A DNA stretch of 64,000 nucleotides from Streptomyces sp. SKN60 (GTDB taxonomy: Bacteria > Actinomycetota > Actinomycetes > Streptomycetales > Streptomycetaceae). Where the stretch lies: contig NZ_JAHTMW010000002.1 in NCBI RefSeq assembly GCF_026236535.1, forward strand, positions 248,001-312,000. The letters are read 5' to 3'. Positions within the stretch are counted from its first letter, which is position 1. Each line of letters opens with the position of its first letter. Made by a program: the position numbers and the translations under genes. Under the pieces are notes generated by a model. That model searched no databases, was not told where the DNA came from, and saw only the letters and a list, made by a program, of their open reading frames with translations. Shown piece by piece: positions 16,475 to 23,764 of this stretch.

Positions 16475-16725
16475 CCAACGCCCAGTGGTTCAAGAGCTCT
16501 TACAGCAACAGCCAGGGCGGCGACTGCGTCGAAGTCGCGTACGACTTCACGGGCGCCGCCTGGCGCAAGAGCTCCTACAGCAACGGCTCCGGCGGCGACT
16601 GCGTCGAAGTCCTCGACAACGTCCCCGGCGTCGTCCCCGTCCGCGACTCCAAGAACCCCACCGGCCCCGCCCTCGTCGTGCCGGCCGCGGCCTGGGCCGC
16701 GTTCATCGCCGACGTGAAGGGGTGA
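16456..16725 (+). CDS. DUF397 protein with internal tandem duplication
   Basis: This 89-aa protein starts with ATG at 16456 inside the end of the XRE gene, in another frame, so translation is coupled. The DUF397 hallmark W-x-K-S-S-Y-S-N followed by G-G-D-C-V-E-V is present twice: WFKSSYSN...GGDCVEVA and WRKSSYSN...GGDCVEVL. The repeat period is 25 codons (75 bases), and the DNA is also nearly identical. The second copy leads into the normal end with VPVRDSKNPTGPALVV. Most DUF397 proteins have one copy and are about 60-70 aa. A role as partner or antagonist of the XRE protein is inferred from family context. Confidence 0.9.
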   Translation: MRKYDLTNAQWFKSSYSNSQGGDCVEVAYDFTGAAWRKSSYSNGSGGDCVEVLDNVPGVVPVRDSKNPTGPALVVPAAAWAAFIADVKG

Positions 16726-16792
16726 CGACCACCTCCACGCCAGTGCAGGTTCCCGGTGTCGGGGCGACCGTCGCCATGATGGGAGGCTAGGT

Positions 16793-17347
16793 ATGACGTA
16801 CCCGCGGGACGCGGTCACGGTGGACGACCGGCTCGGCCTCCGCCGCTTCGCGAGCCCGGCCGACCTGCCCGAACTGCACCGGGTGCTCGGCGAGTCCATC
16901 GACCATCTGCGGCCGTGGATGGACTGGGTCGACAACTACGGCCCGGAGTGGACCGCCGGGTTCCTGTCGCGGCGGGACCGGGACTGGGAGGCGGGGACGA
17001 GTTACACGTACGCGGTCGTGCTCGACGGGTCGATCGTCGGCGCGTGCGGGCTGCACCTCCAGGAGGACACGCCCCCGGGCACGTACGAGATCGGCTACTG
17101 GCTCCACCCGGCCGCCACGGGCCGGGGCCTCGCCACCCGCGCGGTGCGGGCGATCGTGGCGGAGGGCTTCCGCCTGCCGCACGTACAGCAGCTTCTGGTG
17201 ATGCACCTGCCGGAGAACCACGCGAGCGCGGCCGTCCCGGCGCGGCTCGGCTTCACCGAGGTGGACCGGGTACGAGGGGACGAGGGCGAGGAGTTCCGGG
17301 TCTGGCGGCTCACCCGGACCGAGGCGACGTCCCGGCCGGCGGCCTGA
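16793..17347 (+). CDS. GNAT family N-acetyltransferase
   Basis: This is a 184-aa RimJ/RimL-type acetyltransferase. Conserved elements are the N-terminal LRRFASPADLPELHRVL region, the acceptor-site strand YEIGYWLHPAATGRGLATRAVRAI containing the acetyl-CoA pyrophosphate loop (ATGRGLAT), and the NHASAAVPARLGFTEV C-terminal motif. It acetylates an amino group on a protein N-terminus or small molecule; the substrate is unknown. The ATG at 16793 is preceded by GGGAGG. The last 38 bases overlap the convergent methyltransferase gene. Confidence 0.9.
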   Translation: MTYPRDAVTVDDRLGLRRFASPADLPELHRVLGESIDHLRPWMDWVDNYGPEWTAGFLSRRDRDWEAGTSYTYAVVLDGSIVGACGLHLQEDTPPGTYEIGYWLHPAATGRGLATRAVRAIVAEGFRLPHVQQLLVMHLPENHASAAVPARLGFTEVDRVRGDEGEEFRVWRLTRTEATSRPAA

Positions 17348-18008
17348 CGGCGAGGAAGGTCCCGACGCTGCGCTTGGCGCCCTTGGCCGTCTCCACCTCC
17401 TGGACGAGCCGCGCGGTGACGGTGAGGCCCGCTTCCTCCAGCAGCCGGGCGATGCGCTCGGGCGGGACGTAGTGGGACTCGTACGAGACGGGGAGCCCGC
17501 CGTACGCCTCGGTGTGCCGCAGCCGCTCGCCCTCGCCCCCGCCCCCGCCCCCGTCGGCGCCGACGTAGCCGGCGAGCATGAGGCGCCCGCCGGGGGCGAG
17601 GACGCGGCGGAACTCCGCGTAGACGGCGGGGAGATGCTCGGGGGGCGTGTGGTGGGTGGAGTAGTACGCGAGGACCCCGGCGAGCGCGCCGTCGCGCACC
17701 CCGAGCGCGGTCATCGACCCGACGGCGAACGGCACCTCCGGCTGCGCCCGCCGCGCGATCCCCACCATCCGCGCCGACAGATCCACCCCGACCACCCGCA
17801 CCCCACCGGCCGCCAGATACCCGGCCACCTTCCCGGGCCCGCACCCGGCGTCGAGGACGGTCCCGCCCGCCTCCGCCATCTCCTCGACGAACGCGCCGAG
17901 CACGCCCCGCGACAGCGGATCGAGCGCCCCGGGCGCCGGCACCCGCTCGGCATACGCCTCGGCCACGGTGTCGTACGCAGCCCGCACCTCTTCAAGGAAT
18001 CCACTCAC
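17310..18008 (-). CDS. class I SAM-dependent methyltransferase
   Basis: This 232-aa protein has the SAM-binding core: motif I TVLDAGCGPGKVAGYL (about residues 50-65), an acidic end of strand 2 (VVGVDLSARMV), and GALAGVLAYYSTHH in the motif IV region. The late AEFRRVLAPGGRLMLAGY segment is typical of UbiE/COQ5-like enzymes. A glycine run (GADGGGGGGEGE) interrupts the C-terminal part. The start is a GTG at 18008. It converges with the GNAT gene and overlaps it by 38 bases, so both stops lie inside the other gene. The substrate is unknown. Confidence 0.88.
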   Translation of the reverse strand: MSGFLEEVRAAYDTVAEAYAERVPAPGALDPLSRGVLGAFVEEMAEAGGTVLDAGCGPGKVAGYLAAGGVRVVGVDLSARMVGIARRAQPEVPFAVGSMTALGVRDGALAGVLAYYSTHHTPPEHLPAVYAEFRRVLAPGGRLMLAGYVGADGGGGGGEGERLRHTEAYGGLPVSYESHYVPPERIARLLEEAGLTVTARLVQEVETAKGAKRSVGTFLAVRPPAGTSPRSG

Positions 18009-18017
18009 GCGGCCAAC

Positions 18018-18596
18018 CTAGGGCTTGGGCGCATCCGGGAGGGGGCTGATGCCCGGTTCGAAGTAGTCGCGGATATAGATGCGGGTGCGGTCAGGCGCGT
18101 ACTCGTGCGCCCACAGGTTGACGCAATGCTGGTCTGACGTCCCGTACGGATCGTCAACGGGGTCGCCGGGACAGACATCGCCGTACCGCATGCCGTCCTT
18201 GAACGTCTCCGGCTCCGGCAGCCCGAGTTGGGCGAAGTCCCTCGACTTCGTGCCGGGGTTTGCCGCCTCCGGTGTCAGCCACTTGCCTTCCGGCGGATGC
18301 TTCTTCAGGTAAACCTCGGCCTCGGCCCTCGTCAGGGTGAAGGTGAGCAGCCCGGTGTCGAACTGGGACTGAACGTGGTAAGCGGCCTGAGCGGACTGCG
18401 CCGTCGCCGGGACGTCGATCTCCATGTGTTCGCTCATCCACGCGGGCGTGATCCCCTCCGCCCACCGCCCGTCCTTCACCGTCAATCTGTCGTCACCACC
18501 ACTACCGCTGCCACAGGCGCCTAGGAGCAACCCTGTGGTCAGTACGGCGACAGCCACCCGCCCCACGAACCGGCCTCGTCGAAACAAGTCGTTCAT
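18018..18596 (-). CDS. lipoprotein, possible immunity protein for the upstream effector
   Basis: This 192-aa precursor has a signal peptide and lipobox L-L-G-A-C at about residues 24-28, followed by a Gly/Ser linker. The mature domain has ASP/GLU-rich strands and two later cysteines (VCPGDP and DQHCVNLW) that could form a disulfide. The start overlaps the stop of the 503-aa WXG-like gene by four bases (ATGA), so the two are translated together. A membrane-anchored protein directly downstream of a secreted WXG-type protein is a common place for an immunity protein, but that role is inferred, not seen. It is not a family I recognise. Confidence 0.8.
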   Translation of the reverse strand: MNDLFRRGRFVGRVAVAVLTTGLLLGACGSGSGGDDRLTVKDGRWAEGITPAWMSEHMEIDVPATAQSAQAAYHVQSQFDTGLLTFTLTRAEAEVYLKKHPPEGKWLTPEAANPGTKSRDFAQLGLPEPETFKDGMRYGDVCPGDPVDDPYGTSDQHCVNLWAHEYAPDRTRIYIRDYFEPGISPLPDAPKP

Positions 18597-20104
18597 CGAA
18601 TCCCCTCCCTGTCCGATCCCCTGTTGACTGAGGGGTCCGGCTGCTCTCGGACGGGTTCCATGCGCCCATCCCTGCTTTCCCCGGGACCCGGGAGCGGATC
18701 GCCGTTGGGCTGCGACGAGCCGAGGTCGTAGTGCTTGACCTCACTACTGCCAGCCATGGCGAACTCCTGTGCGAGCCCCACCCGGTGCAGCTTCGCCATC
18801 TCCCCGTCCGGGACCTCAAACGGACCGATGTGTACGCCTTTGCCTTCGTCCCAGTTGTACCGGTCCCAGACATTCGCCTGGTAATCAACAGCAACCTTCG
18901 GGTTGCCCTGGGCGTCTGGTACCACTGTGACCACACCGGTCACATTGCTGTTGGCGCCGCCCACCGCATAGAACCAGTTCGCGTCGTAGTCCTCGGCGAA
19001 ATAGAAACCATTCTCCCGCTTCGCCTCCACCGGGAAGGCAACCGGCTTGCCGCCGTTCTTCCGGAACTCTTCGAGGGCCTGCTGACGCCAGGCGTCCTGG
19101 TTGAGCCGCACCGTGCCGTCGACGTACTCCTTGAACTCGGGGACGTCCGCCATCATCTTGTCCACTGGCAGACCCATCGGGGTACCGCTGTTACCCAAGT
19201 AGTGCGCCATATTCCGGGACGCGTCGGTCATGCCCTTCCAGTCGGCTCCCGTTGCGAGCAATTCCATCTTGCGCTTGGTGGTCCAATCCTCGAATCCGGG
19301 TGACTCCGACCCATGCCGCCCCGCTCCGCCGTCGGCAGCGATCTGCGGCGCGGTAGGACTCAGCACACCGGCCGCCATCAGGTCGTCCTTCTTCGATAGC
19401 CAAAGGCTCGCCCGCGCCTCCGGGCTCAGCGACTCCCACAAGCGCTTCAGCTCGGCACGCTGCTTCGCGTCGGCATCGCCGGCCAGGCCGGCCAGCTCCT
19501 CCGCACGGGGCAGCTGTTCCTCATCGAGGGAGGTGTACTTGGCGTGCCCGGCGTTGTGCGGATCGTTGCCGTGGCTCTTGCGCAGCGCACGTACCGCCGC
19601 GGCGTCGACCTCGGCAGCGTGCTGGACGATTCCGGTGAGGGTGTCGGCGTACCACTGGATGTAATCCTTGGTGCGTTGGTTCGTGCCTTCCGGCGTGCAC
19701 ATCGCTTCCATCACCCGGACGGTGGCTCCTGGTCCGTCCGTGATGATGAGAGAGGGGTCCGGTGGATTGTGGCTGGGATCGCCCCTGCGCGCCTTGCCAG
19801 TGAGGCTCTTGGCCTGTTTCTGGTAGTTCGTCAGCTCGGCGTGAGCGTCGGCGAGTACGGCTGCAATGCTCGCCGCCTCAGCCTGGAGATCGGCGACTTC
19901 CTTGGCCGTCTTGTGCACGAACTCGCGCGTGACGTCCGCGTTGACGCCTTTCCAGTCGGCTCCGTCGGACTTCTTGACCAGGCCGTCCCGTGTCGCGGTG
20001 GCCAGCTTGGCCAGGTCGGCGACCATCGACTCCCAGTCGGAGACCGCCGTGGCCAGCTTGCCGAGGTCCAGAGCCATCAGGTCGGAGTAGGTGAAGTTAC
20101 CCAT
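18593..20104 (-). CDS. WXG-like secreted protein with C-terminal effector-like domain
   Basis: This 503-aa protein has an N-terminal helical region (1-110) containing a W-x-G turn (GADWKGVNAD, W51-G53) and long amphipathic helices, as in WXG100/LXG substrates of type VII secretion. There is no Sec signal. A middle helical region has a second ADWKG near residue 286. The C-terminal 130 residues are different: strand-rich, with NGFYFAEDYDANWFYAVGG, VDYQANVWDRYNW and EMAKLHRVGLAQEFAMAG. They then end in a disordered Pro/Gly tail. This is the layout of polymorphic toxins. It is preceded by a 160-aa WXG-like partner and followed by an overlapping lipoprotein gene. The toxic activity is unknown. Confidence 0.8.
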   Translation of the reverse strand: MGNFTYSDLMALDLGKLATAVSDWESMVADLAKLATATRDGLVKKSDGADWKGVNADVTREFVHKTAKEVADLQAEAASIAAVLADAHAELTNYQKQAKSLTGKARRGDPSHNPPDPSLIITDGPGATVRVMEAMCTPEGTNQRTKDYIQWYADTLTGIVQHAAEVDAAAVRALRKSHGNDPHNAGHAKYTSLDEEQLPRAEELAGLAGDADAKQRAELKRLWESLSPEARASLWLSKKDDLMAAGVLSPTAPQIAADGGAGRHGSESPGFEDWTTKRKMELLATGADWKGMTDASRNMAHYLGNSGTPMGLPVDKMMADVPEFKEYVDGTVRLNQDAWRQQALEEFRKNGGKPVAFPVEAKRENGFYFAEDYDANWFYAVGGANSNVTGVVTVVPDAQGNPKVAVDYQANVWDRYNWDEGKGVHIGPFEVPDGEMAKLHRVGLAQEFAMAGSSEVKHYDLGSSQPNGDPLPGPGESRDGRMEPVREQPDPSVNRGSDREGIR

Positions 20105-20112
20105 CGCTCCCC

Positions 20113-20595
20113 CTACTTGAAGTATTCGTGCAGCGCGGAGACGGACACCGGACCAGTTCGCCCCTTGAGCTCGGCAGCGATCTGGGTGTCATCGCGGGCG
20201 TGCGCCTTCTTGCTGTAGTCGAGATGGTTGGAGATGTGCGCGGCCGCCTGGAGGACGTGCTTGACCTGTGAGGTCCAGATCTCGACGGTCGATTCGAGCT
20301 CCGAACCGAGCTCAAGGTGGTGACTCTTGAGCGCGGCGGCGGCGCGCATGGTGGACCCCGAAGCCTCGTTGCCAGAGCCCGCGGCCGCGATGTCGGCCTT
20401 CTTGCTCAGTTCGCCATGGAGAATGAATGCTTCGTGGCCGACGGCGCCCAGGTCGTCCTGACGTACCACGAGATCCGCGGCTCCGGCACCCCCGGCCCCG
20501 CCGGCTCCACTCGCCCCGGCCTGGTTCAGCCGCATCTGCGCCCCTTCACGGGCCGCCACAGCCGCCTTGGCCTTCTCCCACTCTTCCCACGCCAT
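20113..20595 (-). CDS. WXG100-like helical partner protein
   Basis: This 160-aa helical protein starts MAWEEWEKAK at the ATG at 20595; the open frame extends to 21771, but that part runs antisense to and through neighbouring genes. A Gly/Ala-rich loop (residues about 27-38) separates an N-terminal helix from a longer helical hairpin. It lacks a clear W-x-G. Size, position 8 bases before the 503-aa gene, and helical content suit a chaperone-like or co-secreted partner of the effector. First gene of a three-gene minus-strand operon. Confidence 0.75.
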   Translation of the reverse strand: MAWEEWEKAKAAVAAREGAQMRLNQAGASGAGGAGGAGAADLVVRQDDLGAVGHEAFILHGELSKKADIAAAGSGNEASGSTMRAAAALKSHHLELGSELESTVEIWTSQVKHVLQAAAHISNHLDYSKKAHARDDTQIAAELKGRTGPVSVSALHEYFK

Positions 20596-20720
20596 GGGTC
20601 CCCGCCCTCCGGTCGCTGCGGCGCCGACTGCCGGCCGACGCATCACCGAAGGTACCAACCTGCCGGGAGTCGTTGCAGTTGGAAAGTCCGGATGGCGGAT
20701 TCGGGCCGTCAGGAACGGCG

Positions 20721-21218
20721 TCAGGAAGGGCTGACGATCAGGCCGACCGTCGCCAGGACGCCCGCGGCCAGGGACAGGAGCGTCAGGCGCTGCGCGCCGC
20801 GTACGTAGCCCTCGCGGTTCCTGCGCTCCTTGTGGGCCGCCGCCATGTCGCCCAGGTGCACACTCTTCGTGTTCTGGGGGTCGTACACCATCGGGTATTC
20901 GTGGCCGATCACGTGCGCGGGGCCCTGTGAGGCGCCCTTGTTGTGGCGGACGGTGCCGGTGGGGGTCTGGAACTCGTACGTGACGCTCGCGTAGCCCCGG
21001 TTGCCGAACGGCACCAGGCTGACCAGCTTCGCCTGGACCTCGACGCCGGATTGGCACAACCCCGTCATCCGCTTCCGCTCGCGCCGCTCGCCGGAGATCA
21101 GCATCAGGCCGAAGACGCAGACCGGCACGGACGCGACGATGAAACAGACGAGCACTCCAGTCACCAGGTTCACAGGCGGACGGTACGACACCACCGGCCC
21201 CGCCCGAAACCCCCACAT
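20721..21218 (-). CDS. DUF3592-like membrane protein
   Basis: The protein is about 165 aa with an N-terminal transmembrane helix (VTGVLVCFIVASVPVCVFGLML), a soluble domain, and a C-terminal helix (LTLLSLAAGVLATVGLIV). The soluble part has GVEVQAKLVSLVP, ASVTYEFQTPTGTVRH and the motif HEYPMVYDPQNTKSVHL. This matches the DUF3592 pattern, in which x-Y-D-P-x-x-P/T follows a short strand domain. The start could be GTG 21227 or ATG 21218. It is divergent from the 280-aa membrane protein and may act with it. The function is unknown. Confidence 0.78.
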   Translation of the reverse strand: MWGFRAGPVVSYRPPVNLVTGVLVCFIVASVPVCVFGLMLISGERRERKRMTGLCQSGVEVQAKLVSLVPFGNRGYASVTYEFQTPTGTVRHNKGASQGPAHVIGHEYPMVYDPQNTKSVHLGDMAAAHKERRNREGYVRGAQRLTLLSLAAGVLATVGLIVSPS

Positions 21219-21259
21219 CCCCTTCACCTGCGCGGAGTTCGCGCCTTACGATCACGCGC

Positions 21260-22102
21260 ATGTCGATCTCTTCGTCCATACCCGTCCTCCGGGGCGACCG
21301 GGGCACCGAGCTCCGCTCCGCCGGCGAGGAGCTCGTGCTGCGCCGGCCGGAGGCCGAGCTGCGCATCCCGCTCGCCGCGATCGCTCGGGTCCGCGCCGAG
21401 CGGCGGGACCTCGCGGTCGAGCTGACCGCCCCGGCAGGGGCAGCGCCGACGGTGCACCGGGTCGAGGACGTGAGCGCGGCCGCCGCCTCCGTCTTCGCCG
21501 ACGCGGTGAACGCCGCGCTGCCCGAGCGCGCCCCGGGCGAGGAGACGGTGGACGGCGCCACGCTCGTCGCGACGCGGAGTCTGGTCTTCGACGACGAGGA
21601 GGGCGCGCGCGAGGAGGACGACACAGACGTCCGGCTGCCGACCCACAAGGGGCCGGCGTACGCCGCCTGCGCCGCCGTCGCGATCCTCGCGGTCGTCGTC
21701 GGGCTGATCGACAAGAACTGGGGCCGGGGCATCGCGACGCTGCTCCTCGGGGAGGCCGGCGTCGGCGTCACCTACGTCGCTCTGGTCGGACTGAGCGGGC
21801 TGTGGCGGGAGTGGTACCTGCCCCGTTACGGCATCACCGTGGACGGGCAGCAGGTCTTCCGGGACGGCGGCACGACCAACGCCTTCACGGCCACCGACGG
21901 CGTGACCCGCCACATCTACGGCGAGAACAAGGGCAGGCCCGTCCGGATCGCCTACCATCCGCGGAACCCCAGGAACGCGATCGTCTGCACCGGGTGGCGC
22001 GAGAAGGCGGGCACGCTGGTCCTGTTTCTCGTGATCGCCGCCGTGGCGGGGCTCCTCGACTACGGCACGTTCCTCCTGGCCCTGCCCGCCTTCGGCGGCT
22101 GA
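21260..22102 (+). CDS. 280-aa hypothetical membrane protein
   Basis: The N-terminal soluble third (1-110) has strands ELRSAGEELVLRRPEAELRIPL that resemble a PH-like fold. It is followed by an acidic linker (DDEEGAREEDDTD) and two transmembrane helices (AYAACAAVAILAVVVGLI and LLLGEAGVGVTYVALVGL). A soluble loop with a YDP-like AYHPRNPRNAIV motif comes next, and then a final helix. That motif echoes the DUF3592 protein encoded divergently at 20721-21218, so the two may be functionally paired. No established function is recognised. Confidence 0.72.
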   Translation: MSISSSIPVLRGDRGTELRSAGEELVLRRPEAELRIPLAAIARVRAERRDLAVELTAPAGAAPTVHRVEDVSAAAASVFADAVNAALPERAPGEETVDGATLVATRSLVFDDEEGAREEDDTDVRLPTHKGPAYAACAAVAILAVVVGLIDKNWGRGIATLLLGEAGVGVTYVALVGLSGLWREWYLPRYGITVDGQQVFRDGGTTNAFTATDGVTRHIYGENKGRPVRIAYHPRNPRNAIVCTGWREKAGTLVLFLVIAAVAGLLDYGTFLLALPAFGG

Positions 22103-22140
22103 CCGTCCCGTAAGCTCGGCGACCCCCGACCTCGTCTCCA

Positions 22141-22177
22141 CTTATGGAAGTCATAAGTCCGCCTTATGGGGTCATAG
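22141..22177. promoter_or_regulatory. two in-phase TATG/CATA inverted repeats upstream of the reductase
   Basis: CTTATG-GAAGT-CATAAG at 22141-22157 is perfect. A second copy, TATG-GGGT-CATA (22165-22176, within CTTATGGGGTCATAG), follows with its centre about 21 bases away, two helical turns. They lie 96-132 bases before the reductase ATG. The repetition in phase suggests cooperative binding of an unidentified regulator. Confidence 0.55.
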
Positions 22178-22212
22178 ACCGGGGTCAGGTACCGCGCAGC
22201 TCAGCGCATTAT

Positions 22213-22226
22213 TTAGGGTGGCCTAA
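22213..22226. promoter_or_regulatory. iron-box-like sequence (DmdR/IdeR type) upstream of the reductase
   Basis: TTAGGGTGGCCTAA matches 12 of 14 bases of the DtxR-family core TTAGGTTAGCCTAA and keeps both half-sites TTAGG and CCTAA. It lies 46 bases before the start of an NADP-ferredoxin reductase gene, a sensible target for iron control by DmdR1. Confidence 0.5.
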
Positions 22227-22272
22227 GTGCGGCGACCCCTCGCCGCGCGTCGCTTGCGAAGGGAATCCAGTC

Positions 22273-23646
22273 ATGCCCCGCCCCCTCCGGGTCGCGATCG
22301 TCGGCGCCGGCCCCGCCGGGATCTACGCCGCTGATGCGCTGCTGAAGTCCGAGGCCGCCGCCGAGCCGGGTGTGTCCATCGACCTCTTCGAGCGGATGCC
22401 CGCGCCCTTCGGCCTCATCCGCTACGGCGTCGCGCCCGACCACCCGCGCATCAAGGGCATCGTCACCGCCCTGCACCAGGTGCTCGACAAGCCGCAGGTC
22501 CGCCTCTTCGGCAACGTGAACTACGGCACCGACCTCCACCTCGACGACCTGCGGTCCTTCTACGACGCCGTGGTCTTCTCCACCGGCGCCATGTTCGACC
22601 GCGAGCTGCGCATCCCCGGTGTCGAGCTCGACGGCTCCCTCGGCGCCGCCGACTTCGCCTCCTGGTACGACGGGCACCCGGACGTCCCGCGCACCTGGGA
22701 CCTGTCGGCCGAGAAGGTCGCCGTGCTCGGCGTCGGCAACGTCGCCCTCGACATCGCCCGGATCCTCGCCAAGACGGCGGACGAGCTGCTGCCGACCGAG
22801 ATCCCGGCCAACGTGTACGAGGGCCTCAAGGCCAACAAGGCCCTGGAGGTCCACGTCTTCGGGCGCCGCGGCCCGGCGCAGGCCAAGTTCAGCCCCATGG
22901 AGCTGCGCGAGCTGGACCACTCCCCCAACATCGAGGTCATCGTCAACCCCGAGGACATCGACTACGACGAGGGCTCCATCGCCGAGCGGCGCAAGAACAA
23001 GCAGACCGACATGGTCGCCAAGACCCTGGAGAACTGGGCGATCCGCGACGTCGGCGACCGCCCGCACAAGCTCTTCCTGCACTTCTTCGAGTCGCCCGTC
23101 GAGATCCTCGGCGAGGACGGCAAGGTCGTCGGTCTGCGCACCGAGCGCACCGAGCTCGACGGCACGGGCAACGTCAAGGGCACCGGCCAGACCACCGACT
23201 GGGACGTCCAGGCCGTCTACCGCGCCGTCGGCTACCTCTCCGACGAGCTGCCCAAGCTCCCCTGGGACACCGTCACCGGCACCGTCCCGGACGAGGGCGG
23301 CCGGGTCATCGAGGAGGGCGGCGCGCACCTCGCCTCCACCTACGTCACCGGCTGGATCCGCCGCGGCCCGGTCGGCCTCATCGGCCACACCAAGGGCGAC
23401 GCCAACGAGACCGTGGCCAACCTGCTCGACGACCACGCCAACGGCCGGCTGCTCACCCCCGCCTCCCCGGAGGAGGACGCCGTCGTGTCCTTCCTGGAGG
23501 GCAAGGGCGTCACGTACACGACGTGGGAGGGCTGGTACAAGCTCGACGCCGCCGAGAAGGCGCTCGGCGAGCCCCAGGGGCGCGAGCGCGTGAAGATCGT
23601 CGAGCGCGAGGACATGCTCCGCGCCAGCGGCGTCGACCTCGGCTGA
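22273..23646 (+). CDS. FAD-dependent ferredoxin/flavodoxin-NADP reductase (FprA type)
   Basis: This 457-aa flavoenzyme of the adrenodoxin reductase/FprA class passes electrons between NADPH and ferredoxin, for example to cytochromes P450. The N-terminal FAD site is VAIVGAGPAGIYAADAL (residues 7-23), followed by the family segment PFGLIRYGVAPDHPRIKGI. The NADP-binding Rossmann motif VAVLGVGNVALDIARIL is near residues 155-171, with the FGRRGPAQAKFSPMELREL signature after it. The C-terminal WIRRGPVGLIGHTKGDANETV closes the FAD site. The ATG at 22273 was chosen because homologues start MxRPLRVAIVG. The upstream region has possible iron and other operators. Confidence 0.94.
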   Translation: MPRPLRVAIVGAGPAGIYAADALLKSEAAAEPGVSIDLFERMPAPFGLIRYGVAPDHPRIKGIVTALHQVLDKPQVRLFGNVNYGTDLHLDDLRSFYDAVVFSTGAMFDRELRIPGVELDGSLGAADFASWYDGHPDVPRTWDLSAEKVAVLGVGNVALDIARILAKTADELLPTEIPANVYEGLKANKALEVHVFGRRGPAQAKFSPMELRELDHSPNIEVIVNPEDIDYDEGSIAERRKNKQTDMVAKTLENWAIRDVGDRPHKLFLHFFESPVEILGEDGKVVGLRTERTELDGTGNVKGTGQTTDWDVQAVYRAVGYLSDELPKLPWDTVTGTVPDEGGRVIEEGGAHLASTYVTGWIRRGPVGLIGHTKGDANETVANLLDDHANGRLLTPASPEEDAVVSFLEGKGVTYTTWEGWYKLDAAEKALGEPQGRERVKIVEREDMLRASGVDLG

Positions 23647-23666
23647 GCGCCTCAGTACCTCTGCAC

Positions 23667-23714
23667 CTCGGCTGATCGAGCCCTCGGCCGATCAAGCCCT
23701 CGGCCGATCAAGCC
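23667..23714. repeat. 16-bp tandem repeat, three copies
   Basis: Units at 23667-23682 (CTCGGCTGATCGAGCC), 23683-23698 and 23699-23714 (both CTCGGCCGATCAAGCC) are head-to-tail. The first unit also contains ACCTCGGCTGA when extended leftward, which repeats the end of the reductase gene (last codons and TGA at 23636-23646). It lies between that stop and the next gene. Confidence 0.9.
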
Positions 23715-23764
23715 GTGCATCCTTCCCGGTCCTATCCTTGATGGGGCCGGGAAGGAGCCGTTTC

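Noticed and set aside
16726..16792. possible tiny gene between the DUF397 and GNAT genes
   Set aside because: Only 67 bases, with a ribosome site for the GNAT start and no independent frame worth calling.
20113..21771. 552-aa extension of the WXG-like partner gene
   Set aside because: Residues before MAWEEWEKAK are low-complexity and lie antisense to or through two other genes.
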